NCBI RefSeq assembly: GCF_004795835.1
Contig: NZ_CP039249.1
Span: 3,695,001-3,759,000, forward strand
Direction: 5' to 3'
DNA: 64,000 bases
Source: Sphingomonas sp. PAMC26645
Lineage (GTDB): Bacteria > Pseudomonadota > Alphaproteobacteria > Sphingomonadales > Sphingomonadaceae
Part shown: piece by piece, positions 1 through 7,681 of the stretch
How the letters are laid out: every line of letters starts with the position of its first letter
Position numbering within the stretch: the first letter of the stretch is position 1
Notes under the pieces: generated by a model
The model's input: the letters and a program-made list of their open reading frames with translations, nothing else
Database searches by the model: none
What the model was told of the DNA's origin: nothing
Position numbers and translations under genes: made by a program

Positions 1-532
1 GGCCGACCGGGCAGAAGGTGTCGTGCCCCTTGCCCTTGCTCCACTGCGACCCGCGCTGCTTCTGGTTGAAACGCTCCGACACGTCGTTGGCGAGGACATA
101 GCCGGCGACCTTGTCGAGCGCCTCGTCTTCCGAGACGTAGCGGCAGGTCTTGCCAATGATTACGCCGAGCTCGACCTCCCAGTCGCCATGCGTCGAACCG
201 CGCGGCAGGACGACGTCGTCGTTCGGACCGCTGAGGCTGGACAGCGGCTTCATGAACATCATCGGTTCGGTCGGGATCGGCAGGCCGGATTCGATCGCGT
301 GATCGCGGTAGTTGAGGCCGATCGCGACGATCTTGCCGATGCCCTTGATCGGCACGCCGTAGCGCGGTGTACCGTCGACGACCGGCAGCGACGCGGGATC
401 GGCCGTAAGCGCCTGCGCCAGCGTTGCGACGCTGAGATCGTCGATCACGCCCGACAGGTCGCGGATCGCACCATCGGTATCGACGATGCCGGGCTTTTCC
501 TGGCCGGCTTGGCCGTAGCGGCAGAGTTTCAT
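1..532 (-). CDS. Fumarylacetoacetate hydrolase family protein, probably 2,4-diketo-3-deoxy-L-rhamnonate hydrolase (C-terminus outside window)
   Basis: The reading frame runs from an ATG at 532 off the left edge, giving about 177 residues. It starts MKLCRYGQAGQEKPGI and carries the FAH-family core: IVAIGLNYRDHA, then EPMMFMKP, then GDWEVELGVIIGK, which supplies the acidic metal ligands of this family, and GYVLANDVSER. It lies 43 bases downstream of the rhamnonate dehydratase on the same strand. In sphingomonads the last step of the non-phosphorylative L-rhamnose pathway is a FAH-family hydrolase that splits 2,4-diketo-3-deoxy-L-rhamnonate to pyruvate and lactate, so the pairing supports that role. 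The family itself is clear; the exact substrate is inferred from context. Other FAH enzymes, such as acylpyruvases, remain possible. The ribosome binding site is weak. Confidence 0.85.
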   Translation of the reverse strand, partial: MKLCRYGQAGQEKPGIVDTDGAIRDLSGVIDDLSVATLAQALTADPASLPVVDGTPRYGVPIKGIGKIVAIGLNYRDHAIESGLPIPTEPMMFMKPLSSLSGPNDDVVLPRGSTHGDWEVELGVIIGKTCRYVSEDEALDKVAGYVLANDVSERFNQKQRGSQWSKGKGHDTFCPVG

Positions 533-575
533 GAGGGGACTTTCGGAAAAGAGAATGGCGAAAAGAGAGTCTGGA

Positions 576-1769
576 TCAATGCGTGTACGGGCGGTGCATC
601 GCGATCTCGGGGTTGAGCGTGACGCCGAACCCTGGCGCATCGAGCGCGCTCGCCTTCATCCGGCCGTTCTGCGGCACGGGCTCGCCGAGCAGCTGCGGAT
701 GGAACATCGGCACCACCTCGGTCGGTCCCGGATGCATCATCAGGAACTCGGCGAACGGCGAATTGTGGCGCGTGATGACGAAGTGGTAGCTGTAGACCGA
801 CGACCCGTGCGGCACGACCATCTTGCCATGCGCATCAGCCAGCGCGCTGATCTTGAGCAGTTCGGTGACGCCACCGCACCAGCCAACGTCCGGCTGGATG
901 ATGTCGCAACAGTCCATCTCGAGCAGCATCCGGAAGCCCCAGCGCGTCGCCTCATGCTCGCCGGTGGTGACCAGCATGCCCTTGGGGACGTTGCGCTTGA
1001 GCTCGGCATAGCCCCAGTAATCGTCGGGGCTGATCGCCTCCTCGATCCACTTCAGGCCATGCTCGTGCGCGGCGATCGCGAGCCGCGTGGCATAGTCGAC
1101 GTCGAGCGCCATCCAGCAGTCGAGCATCAGCCAGAAATCGGGACCGCATTTCTCGCGCATGTCGGCGATCATGGCGATGTTCTTCTTCATGCCCTCGGCG
1201 CCCTCGGCAGGGCCGTGGTGGAGCGGCATCTTGCCACCGATGAAGCCGAGCTCCTTCGCTACGTCGGGCCGTGCGCCGGTCGCGTAGAATTGCAGTTCGT
1301 CGCGCACCGCACCGCCGAGCAGGTGATAGACCGGCTCCTGCCGCAGCTTGCCAAGCAGATCCCACAGCGCGAGATCGACGCCGGAGATCGCATTCACGAC
1401 CAGCCCCTTGCGGCCGTAATATTGCGTCGAGAAATACATCTGGTCCCAGATCTTCTCGTACTCGGTCGGCGAGCGCCCTTCGAGGAACCGTGCGAGGTGC
1501 TTCTCGACGATGAACGCCGCGGGTTCACCACCGGTGGTGACCGCGAAACCGACCGTGCCGTCCTCCGCCTCGATCTCGACGACCAGCGTGCCGAGCACGT
1601 TGATCCCGAAGCTCTGACGCGACTGGCGGTATTCGGGATAGCGGCTCATCGGCGTCGCGATGTGGTCGTCGATCCAGTGCCCCGCGCCCTGGTCGTGATA
1701 ATCGGCACCACCACCACGGACGACGAACGCCCGGACGTGCTTGATCTTCGGCAAAGTCACAATCGCCAC
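576..1769 (-). CDS. rhmD: L-rhamnonate dehydratase (enolase superfamily)
   Basis: The product is a cytoplasmic enzyme of about 397 residues that would dehydrate L-rhamnonate to 2-keto-3-deoxy-L-rhamnonate. The N-terminal cap has the loop [18 protein letters not shown], which is typical of rhamnonate dehydratases. The barrel shows the enolase-superfamily residues in order: Asp in [10 protein letters not shown] (near 217), Glu in KWIEEAISP (near 243), Glu in TTGEH (near 271), Asp in IQPDVGW (near 294) and His in VPHGSS (near 321). I chose the GTG at 1769 because GAGGAG lies 8 bases before it; a TTG at 1775 in the same frame sits too close to that site. The next gene downstream, a FAH hydrolase, belongs to the same pathway. 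A TonB-dependent receptor is transcribed away from it. Confidence 0.93.
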   Translation of the reverse strand: MAIVTLPKIKHVRAFVVRGGGADYHDQGAGHWIDDHIATPMSRYPEYRQSRQSFGINVLGTLVVEIEAEDGTVGFAVTTGGEPAAFIVEKHLARFLEGRSPTEYEKIWDQMYFSTQYYGRKGLVVNAISGVDLALWDLLGKLRQEPVYHLLGGAVRDELQFYATGARPDVAKELGFIGGKMPLHHGPAEGAEGMKKNIAMIADMREKCGPDFWLMLDCWMALDVDYATRLAIAAHEHGLKWIEEAISPDDYWGYAELKRNVPKGMLVTTGEHEATRWGFRMLLEMDCCDIIQPDVGWCGGVTELLKISALADAHGKMVVPHGSSVYSYHFVITRHNSPFAEFLMMHPGPTEVVPMFHPQLLGEPVPQNGRMKASALDAPGFGVTLNPEIAMHRPYTH

Positions 1770-1892
1770 GCTCAACGCTCCTCATCCCCCGCGCCCCACC
1801 GGAGGCGCGTCGCACACACCATCGAACGATGTCCGCGTCCTGCCCGCCTGGTCTGCTTCGACCCGGCAACGCAGCACATTCACGTCTCACCC

Positions 1893-1921
1893 GATGATTT
1901 GTATCATCTCATTTTGTGAGA
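1893..1921. promoter_or_regulatory. Two adjacent AT-rich dyads in the rhamnonate dehydratase / receptor divergent region
   Basis: The 356-base stretch between the two divergent genes (1770-2125) holds no gene. Near its middle are two short palindromes that share bases: GATGAT-TTGT-ATCATC at 1893-1908 and TCTCA-TTTTG-TGAGA at 1907-1921. They are more AT-rich than their surroundings. Operators of this size fit dimeric regulators such as GntR, LacI or IclR families, but no such regulator gene is in view. The operator role is an inference from symmetry and position only. Confidence 0.4.
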
Positions 1922-2125
1922 CGAATGATTACTTGATGAGAATGTCCGCGTCAAACGCAGACTTGGGCTGATACTGGAAATCCCTCGTGAATGTCTGCGG
2001 ACCGGGTCGCATCCAACCACCCCACGGAAAAGGCCTGACACGGCCATAAATAGATGATATGTGATCAGTCATCTTACAATGTGGTAAATCACCGGAGAGT
2101 GGTTCTGCGCAAAGGGGGGATACCA

Positions 2126-5104
2126 ATGAACGGTTTACGTCTCACGGCCTGCATTCGTAGCGGCACATCGATGCTCGCGCTGCTCTCTGCCGGGGTTGCG
2201 ACCACCGCCACGGCTCAGCAGGCAGCCCCGCCGACGACGACAACTGCGGAGACTCCCCCCGAACCTGCGACGCCCGCGGACGTAGTTCAGACCGACGACA
2301 TCATCGTCACGGGTTTCCGCGCGTCGCTCACCACCGCGATCAACCAGAAGCGCAACGAAACCGCTGCGATCGACAGCATCGTCGCGGAGGACATCGGCAA
2401 ATTCCCCGACTCGAACCTGGCCGAATCGATGCAGCGCATTCCCGGCGTCGCGCTTGCCCGCGGTGACGGTGGCGAAGGCCGCAACATCTCCGTTCGCGGG
2501 CTGGGCGCGGCGTTCACCCGCGTCCGCATCAACGGCATGGAAGGCACGTCGCAGACCGGATCGTCCGACATCTATGGCGGCGGCAACAACGGTCGTAGTT
2601 TCGATTTCAACGTTTTCCCGACCGAGATCTTTTCGTCGCTCGCGGTACGCAAGACGCCCTCGGCCGATGTCGAGGAAGGCTCGCTCGGCGCAACCGTCGA
2701 CCTGTCCGCACCCAAGCCACTGGCCGGCAAGCAGGACTTCACGCTCAGCGCGACCGTCCGCGGCGTCTACAGCGAACTCGCCAAGAAGGTGAACCCGCGC
2801 GCTTCGTTGCTGATCGCGAAGAAGTTCGACGACGGAAGGTTCGGCGTCCTTGGCTCGGTCGCCTATCAGGAACGCGACATCCGCGAAGTCGGCTATTCCG
2901 CCGTCGACATCCTGTCCGCCAATACCAACGGGCTGTTCTGTTCGCCAGTCGGCTTCGCGCCCGCCACGCCGGCGATCGGCAGCAAGGGTGCCGATGCCGC
3001 GAACTGCTATCCCGGCACGCCGCGTACCAGCACGGCGGCGGCGTTCAATACGGTGCTCGCCGCCCGCCGCCCCGACCTGCCCAACACCGCCGGCAGCGGC
3101 GCGTTCTTCCCGCGCATCCCACGTTATCTGAATTCGGAGCAGAAGCAGAAGCGGCTCGGCGGGACGCTCAGCTTCCAGTTCCAGCCCGACGCGGCGACCG
3201 ATATTTCGCTCGACCTGCTCTATTCGCGTTTCCACGTCGTGCGCCGGGACAATTACATCGAGGCAATTTCGTTCGCGCGCTCGGCCGCGAACAACGGCCA
3301 GCCGGTGATGTCGATCAAGGACGTCCAGCTGACACCGCAAGGCGGCCTGATCTACGGCCTGTTCGACGGCGTCGACGTTCGCTCCGAAGGGCTGGTCGAC
3401 GATTTCACGTCGACGTTCAAGCAAGCCAATCTCAACATCAGGCACGACTTCACCGACAGCTTCGGGATCACCGCGCTGTTCGGGCTCAACCAGGCCAAGG
3501 CGTTCGGCAAGCGGCGCTTCCAGTATTTCATGGATGCGATCGACACGCCCAATTTCTCGATCGACTACCGCGACGGCAAGGATACGCCGAAGCTCGGCTT
3601 CGGTTTCGACGTGTCCGATCCCACGCGCTTCAACTACGGACCTGCGCTTGCCGATGGCACCGTGCGCGGCGGCTACAGCTTCCAGGCGCGTCCCTCGACC
3701 AACACCAACAACGGACTGACCGCGGAAGCGAACCTGCATTGGAAGGTCGCCGACGTGCTGACGCTGAAGGCGGGCGGCCAATATCGCCGCAGCGATTTCA
3801 CACTGCGCAACGTCATTCCGTACACCGCCGACACGCTCACCAGGGCGCTGCCCGCCGGTACCACGCTCGCCGACATCACGCACCAGATCAGCGGCGTCGG
3901 CAATCTCTGGGGCAATGGCGCGCCGTCGAGCTGGGCGTCGCTCGATCCAGACAAGTTGATCAGCACGTTCAACCTGGATGCGGTGCGCTATTGCGGCACC
4001 GAATGCGGCGCGCAGTCCAGCCGGGTGCTCGAGGAAGTCTCGTCGGCCTATGCGATGGCGGCGTTCGATCTCGGCGACCGGCTCGGCGGCATCGGCGTTC
4101 GCGGCGATGCGGGCGTCCGCTTCGTCCACACCGACCAGCTGTCGTCGGGCTTCATCTCGGTCGCGCTCGCAGGCTCGCCGACAGGCGTGACCGGTCGGTT
4201 CGCCACCGCGAACAAGCGCTACAGCGACTGGCTGCCCTCCGGTAACCTCGTGATCGAACCGATCGAGGACCTGCTGTTCCGCTTCTCGGGCGCGAAGGTG
4301 CTCGCCCGACCGGAGCTCGGCGTGCTGACTCCCACCAGCGGCGTCAACGCGATCACGCGCAACGGCAGCGTCCAGAACCCGCAACTCGATCCGATCCGTG
4401 CCAACACCTTCGATGCGGCGATCGAATGGTATTTCCGCCCCGGCGCGCTGCTATCCGCCGCGTTCTTCTACAAGGATCTGAAATCGTACGTGCAGAGCGT
4501 CAACACGCTCATCCCGTTCAGCGATCTCGGCCTGCCGAACGAACTCCTCGCGGGCAGCAACACGTTGCCGAGCGAACAGTTCACGATCGCGCAGCCGCTC
4601 AACACGCCGGGTGGCCCGTTAAAGGGCGTCGAGGTCAACGCGCAGGTGCCCTTCACCTTCCTGCCAGGGTTCCTCAAGAACTTCGGTGCGCTGGCGAACT
4701 ACACGCACGTCACCTCGCGGATCGACTATATCCTCGCCAGCGTGAACGGCGTGCCGACCGTCACGACTACCGCCAACCTGATCGGCCTGTCGAAGAACAC
4801 CGCATCGGGCACGCTCTATTACGAGGACAGCAAGTTCAGCATCCGCGGCACCGCCAATTACCGCGACGGCTTTATCCGCGGCATCCCTGCCTCCCCCGGC
4901 AGCGATCTCCAGGGGAATGACAGCACGCTGTTCGTCGATGCGTCCGCGTCTTTTGCGGTCACGGACAACGTGAAGCTCATCCTCGAGGGGACCAACCTGA
5001 CCGACGAGCAGAACCGGCTTTATACCGACAGCGTCCGCCAGGACACGCTGTTCCAGACCCGGATCGGTCGCACGGTGACGTTCGGCGTCAACTTCAAGCT
5101 GTGA
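2126..5104 (+). CDS. TonB-dependent receptor (sphingomonad carbohydrate type)
   Basis: An outer-membrane receptor of about 992 residues. The start at 2126 is set by AAGGGGGGAT just upstream; the frame stays open further upstream but without a site. The signal peptide ends near TATAQQ. A TonB-box-like stretch DDIIVTGFRASL is followed by the plug domain with GKFPDSNLAESMQRIPGV and ISVRGLG. The beta-barrel fills the rest and ends RTVTFGVNFKL, with a C-terminal aromatic or hydrophobic pattern typical of outer-membrane insertion. It is divergent from the rhamnonate dehydratase gene, so a rhamnose-containing ligand is a reasonable guess. The ligand cannot be read from the sequence. Confidence 0.92.
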   Translation: MNGLRLTACIRSGTSMLALLSAGVATTATAQQAAPPTTTTAETPPEPATPADVVQTDDIIVTGFRASLTTAINQKRNETAAIDSIVAEDIGKFPDSNLAESMQRIPGVALARGDGGEGRNISVRGLGAAFTRVRINGMEGTSQTGSSDIYGGGNNGRSFDFNVFPTEIFSSLAVRKTPSADVEEGSLGATVDLSAPKPLAGKQDFTLSATVRGVYSELAKKVNPRASLLIAKKFDDGRFGVLGSVAYQERDIREVGYSAVDILSANTNGLFCSPVGFAPATPAIGSKGADAANCYPGTPRTSTAAAFNTVLAARRPDLPNTAGSGAFFPRIPRYLNSEQKQKRLGGTLSFQFQPDAATDISLDLLYSRFHVVRRDNYIEAISFARSAANNGQPVMSIKDVQLTPQGGLIYGLFDGVDVRSEGLVDDFTSTFKQANLNIRHDFTDSFGITALFGLNQAKAFGKRRFQYFMDAIDTPNFSIDYRDGKDTPKLGFGFDVSDPTRFNYGPALADGTVRGGYSFQARPSTNTNNGLTAEANLHWKVADVLTLKAGGQYRRSDFTLRNVIPYTADTLTRALPAGTTLADITHQISGVGNLWGNGAPSSWASLDPDKLISTFNLDAVRYCGTECGAQSSRVLEEVSSAYAMAAFDLGDRLGGIGVRGDAGVRFVHTDQLSSGFISVALAGSPTGVTGRFATANKRYSDWLPSGNLVIEPIEDLLFRFSGAKVLARPELGVLTPTSGVNAITRNGSVQNPQLDPIRANTFDAAIEWYFRPGALLSAAFFYKDLKSYVQSVNTLIPFSDLGLPNELLAGSNTLPSEQFTIAQPLNTPGGPLKGVEVNAQVPFTFLPGFLKNFGALANYTHVTSRIDYILASVNGVPTVTTTANLIGLSKNTASGTLYYEDSKFSIRGTANYRDGFIRGIPASPGSDLQGNDSTLFVDASASFAVTDNVKLILEGTNLTDEQNRLYTDSVRQDTLFQTRIGRTVTFGVNFKL

Positions 5105-5248
5105 CGATCGATTCAAACAGGCAAAAAACCCGTTCAACGACGGCCGCGTGGTCGGCCAGGCCGATAGGGACTTGGCTTCCGGTCGCGTCGCTCATAAAGC
5201 GGGCGTTGATTCGAAAGACCGTCACGATAGCCGAGAGCCCTAGATAGC

Positions 5249-5449
5249 ATGCAAATAATCGTTCGCGACAATAACGTCGACCAGGCCCTCCGCGCCTTGA
5301 AGAAGAAGCTGCAGCGCGAAGGCGTGTACCGCGAGATGAAGCTTCGTCGTCATTATGAGAAGCCGTCGGAGAAGCGTGCACGCGAGCATGCTGCCGCTGT
5401 CAGCCGTGCACGCAAGGCCGATCGCAAGCGCGCCGAGCGCGATAACTGA
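5249..5449 (+). CDS. rpsU: 30S ribosomal protein bS21
   Basis: A 66-residue basic protein that starts [20 protein letters not shown] and continues with [20 protein letters not shown], the form of bS21 found in alphaproteobacteria. It binds the small ribosomal subunit near the 3' end of 16S rRNA and helps initiation. The C-terminal third is rich in Arg, Lys and Ala, as is usual. It stands alone, with a strong hairpin 8 bases after the stop. Confidence 0.96.
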   Translation: MQIIVRDNNVDQALRALKKKLQREGVYREMKLRRHYEKPSEKRAREHAAAVSRARKADRKRAERDN

Positions 5450-5457
5450 TCGTTCCC

Positions 5458-5498
5458 GGACCGGGCCTTGCACGATAATGGTCGTGCAAGCCCGGTCC
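5458..5498 (+). terminator. Strong hairpin after rpsU
   Basis: A 17-base-pair stem with one bulged C pairs GGACCGGG plus CTTGCACGA with TCGTGCAAG plus CCCGGTCC around the loop TAATGG. It starts 8 bases after the rpsU stop. There is no T-run after it, so it may act as a transcript-end stabiliser or a Rho-assisted stop rather than a classic intrinsic terminator. Confidence 0.7.
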
Positions 5499-5544
5499 GA
5501 CATCATGCGCCGTTCCGGAATGGCGCCTGCGGCACTGGCCGATT

Positions 5545-5564
5545 GATTCGCGACATCGCGAATC
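5545..5564. repeat. Perfect palindrome containing two GANTC sites
   Basis: GATTCGCGA-CA-TCGCGAATC forms a perfect 9-base-pair palindrome with a 2-base centre. Outer bases GATT (5541-5544) and AATC (5566-5569) extend it with a mismatch. Each arm includes one GANTC, the CcrM methylation site of alphaproteobacteria. It lies in the gene-poor stretch 5499-5711 after rpsU, where I see nothing else. Confidence 0.5.
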
Positions 5565-5711
5565 CAATCGATGCCGACATCCTGCTTACGTCACTGTGAG
5601 TTCAAAGCAGCATCATCGCTGCCGACGGTCACGGCTGCCTGACGACTTTGGCAGTTGAGCCCGTCCCGGCTCCGCCCTAGGCCTCACGCCGCCAACCATA
5701 CCTTGACGCGT

Positions 5712-5915
5712 CTATTCCGGGGCGACACCGTCCGCGTTGACCAGGTCGGCGCCGACGAGCGTACCACGCACGCGCACCCGCTTCTCGACCAGATCGACCG
5801 GTACGCGGTGCAGCTCGAGCTGGTAGCGACCGCCGATGTCCCGACGTAGATAGAATGCACCGCCCTCGCGAAGCAGCATCCCTGTCTCGTCGATTACTGT
5901 CCCGATTGTCGTCAT
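5712..5915 (-). CDS. Small conserved protein, DUF5818-like
   Basis: A 67-residue protein, MTTIGTVIDETGMLLREGGA and onward, with a small beta-rich pattern: FYLRRDIGGRYQLELHR, then EKRVRVRGTLVGADLVNADG. This resembles the short DUF5818-type proteins of sphingomonads, in which a bound or modified ligand is not known. No signal peptide or membrane segment is visible. It precedes a GIY-YIG-like gene on the same strand with a 149-base gap. The function is unknown. Confidence 0.7.
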   Translation of the reverse strand: MTTIGTVIDETGMLLREGGAFYLRRDIGGRYQLELHRVPVDLVEKRVRVRGTLVGADLVNADGVAPE

Positions 5916-6063
5916 GCGCGTGCCATTCCCGTTGATCGAGATAGCGCGTATCCCAAGAAGCGAGGCGTTTCCATGCAGTTACGCCGCATATTATTTCTCC
6001 GCCCCAACGACCAGGTCGATCACTGCATCGAACGATACTTTCCGCGTCGATGCTGGTCGCGCG

Positions 6064-6423
6064 CTAATGGCCGCCCTCGACCCACGGAACGCCCGCCTCG
6101 CGAAACGCATCGGCGAGCGCGGCTTCGAGTTCCAGCGACTCCCATTGCTGCATAGGGTTCAGATGCTCGACGAGCTCGGGCAGCAGATGCACCCCGAACC
6201 TCCTGACCGCACCGCTCGCCTTGTACCCCAGCTTGTGCTGATCGAACCGCCAGTCCGGATCGCGCGACGTCTGCCCGACATACAGCCCCCACCGCTCCGG
6301 AAACCGCGAGTCATGCAACAACACGATATAGACAGAGTGCCTCGCGTTGCGCGAACCGGCGGTCACCGCGCGAAAATTCTCACAGGCTTGGCGAGCCGCA
6401 GGCAACCAGCCGATCGATGTCAT
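6064..6423 (-). CDS. GIY-YIG-like domain protein
   Basis: A 119-residue protein. Residues about 31-60 read VYIVLL and then GLYVGQTSRDP, followed by RFDQHKLGYKAS. These match the layout of a GIY-YIG nuclease fold: two strands each with a Tyr, then Arg and His on the first helix. A later Glu in ESLELEAAL could be the metal-binding acid. The protein ends PWVEGGH. The family call rests on this motif order, so it is fair but not certain, and the real substrate is unknown. The chosen ATG has GAGG directly against it, so the true start may be slightly further in. Confidence 0.6.
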   Translation of the reverse strand: MTSIGWLPAARQACENFRAVTAGSRNARHSVYIVLLHDSRFPERWGLYVGQTSRDPDWRFDQHKLGYKASGAVRRFGVHLLPELVEHLNPMQQWESLELEAALADAFREAGVPWVEGGH

Positions 6424-6463
6424 CCTCGTCGATTCGCCGACAGGTCGATACGGTCCGAAACCT

Positions 6464-6652
6464 CTAGGCGTCTTTCGCCGTCTTCGTCTTGCCCGAGCGC
6501 GCAGGCAGGCGGTTCTCTTTCGCCAGTTCGGAGAGATGCTCCGCCGCCCTGATGTGCATGGCGCGGACCTCGTTGATCGGTGAGGCGACCGCCGCAGCGA
6601 TATGCCTGGCCAGTTGTTCCCGCGGATCGTTCAGGAACGGTGATTGCGCCAC
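6464..6652 (-). CDS. Small hypothetical protein
   Basis: A 62-residue protein with a GTG start; AGGAG lies 8 bases before it, which favours a real gene. It is predicted to be mostly helical (LARHIAAAVASPINEVRAMH) with a basic tail, ARSGKTKTAKDA. No motif links it to a known family. It lies between the GIY-YIG-like gene and the cyo operon on the same strand. Confidence 0.55.
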   Translation of the reverse strand: MAQSPFLNDPREQLARHIAAAVASPINEVRAMHIRAAEHLSELAKENRLPARSGKTKTAKDA

Positions 6653-6752
6653 GCTCTACTCTCCTACTGCGCCGCGCACGTCGCGCGTGTCGGCTGCCGT
6701 TCAAACGCTGCGGGCCCTCGTTCGGTTCACCCCGCTACGCAGTCGCCTGCCC

Positions 6753-7058
6753 TCACCCCATCATCCGCCCGCGAAGGTTGAACAGGATCACCAACGTTCC
6801 CGACACCATCAGCGCGATAATCAACGCGGAGAAGAGGATCAGCTGAAGGTCGTGCCGCGACGATCGCTTGAGGCTGATGTGGAGGAAACAACGGAACTGC
6901 ACCGCCATCTGCACGAGGCCCAGCGCCAGCACGCCGCCGAAGATCGCACGCGCACCGAACGACGGCCAGCGGACCATTGCGAAGGCCGCCACGGTCAGCG
7001 CGAGCGACAAGGCATAGCCGACCGCATAGGTGCGCAGCTCGCGGGTCCGGTCGCTCAT
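6753..7058 (-). CDS. cyoD: Cytochrome bo3 ubiquinol oxidase subunit IV
   Basis: A 101-residue membrane protein with three hydrophobic segments: about 10-30, 36-56 and 72-94. The stretch VQMAVQFRCFLHIS is typical of CyoD and related cytochrome oxidase subunit IV proteins. It is the last gene of the operon, and its ATG overlaps the cyoC stop as ATGA, so translation is probably coupled. CyoD helps assemble or stabilise the CuB site in subunit I; this role comes from studies of the family. Confidence 0.93.
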   Translation of the reverse strand: MSDRTRELRTYAVGYALSLALTVAAFAMVRWPSFGARAIFGGVLALGLVQMAVQFRCFLHISLKRSSRHDLQLILFSALIIALMVSGTLVILFNLRGRMMG

Positions 7059-7681
7059 CCGATGTTCCCTTGCAGATAGACGACCGAGAAGATCGCGATC
7101 CAGACGATGTCGAGCAGGTGCCAGAACAGCCCCAGCCGCAACAGGTTGATCCTCACCCGCGCGTCGAGGCCGTACGCGCAGACCTGGACGACCATCACGA
7201 CCAGCCAGAAGCACGCGACCGCGACGTGGAGTCCGTGCAGCCCGACCAGCGCGAAGAACGACGACAGGAAGCCGCTGCGCATCGGATAGGCGCCGTGCGC
7301 GAACATCGTCGCGAAGTCGTTCGCTTCGAGCGCGAGGAAGACGAGGCCTAGGCCCAGCGTCGCACCGAGCCAGCCGAACAGCACGCGGCGGGGTTCGTCG
7401 TACTTCATGGCGATCGTCGCGCGGCCAAACGTCGCGCTGCTCGTCAGCAACAACAGCGTCTCGACGAAGGCGGGCAGCAGCTTGAACTCGGACGCCGGGG
7501 TCGGCCCGCCAACGGTGCTGGCGATCATCGTGCCATAGGTGGCGAACAGCAGCGCGAAGATCACCGCGTCGCTCATCAGGAATATCCAGAAGCCGAAGAT
7601 CGCGTTCTCCGCCTGGTCCTGCGTCAGCGCGCCGGTGTCGCCGAGGTTGAGGCCAGCATGCGCCAGTTCGGGTTCGCTCAC
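7055..7681 (-). CDS. cyoC: Cytochrome bo3 ubiquinol oxidase subunit III
   Basis: A 208-residue protein with five membrane segments, the usual number for CyoC. Typical stretches are FGFWIFLMSDAVIFALLFAT near the first helix, SGFLSSFFALVGLHGLHV in the middle and LFWHLLDIVWIAIFSVVYL at the end. The start is GTG, and it overlaps the cyoB stop as GTGA. It has no redox cofactor and stabilises the core subunit. Confidence 0.95.
   Translation of the reverse strand: MSEPELAHAGLNLGDTGALTQDQAENAIFGFWIFLMSDAVIFALLFATYGTMIASTVGGPTPASEFKLLPAFVETLLLLTSSATFGRATIAMKYDEPRRVLFGWLGATLGLGLVFLALEANDFATMFAHGAYPMRSGFLSSFFALVGLHGLHVAVACFWLVVMVVQVCAYGLDARVRINLLRLGLFWHLLDIVWIAIFSVVYLQGNIG

Noticed and set aside
531..1919. 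Long open frame on the plus strand opposite the rhamnonate dehydratase
   Set aside because: It is rich in Arg, Asp, His and Ala with no motif, while the minus strand has a complete enolase-family enzyme.
2135..4384. 749-codon frame on the minus strand
   Set aside because: Antisense to a clear TonB-dependent receptor; its composition is typical of a mirror frame in CG-rich DNA.
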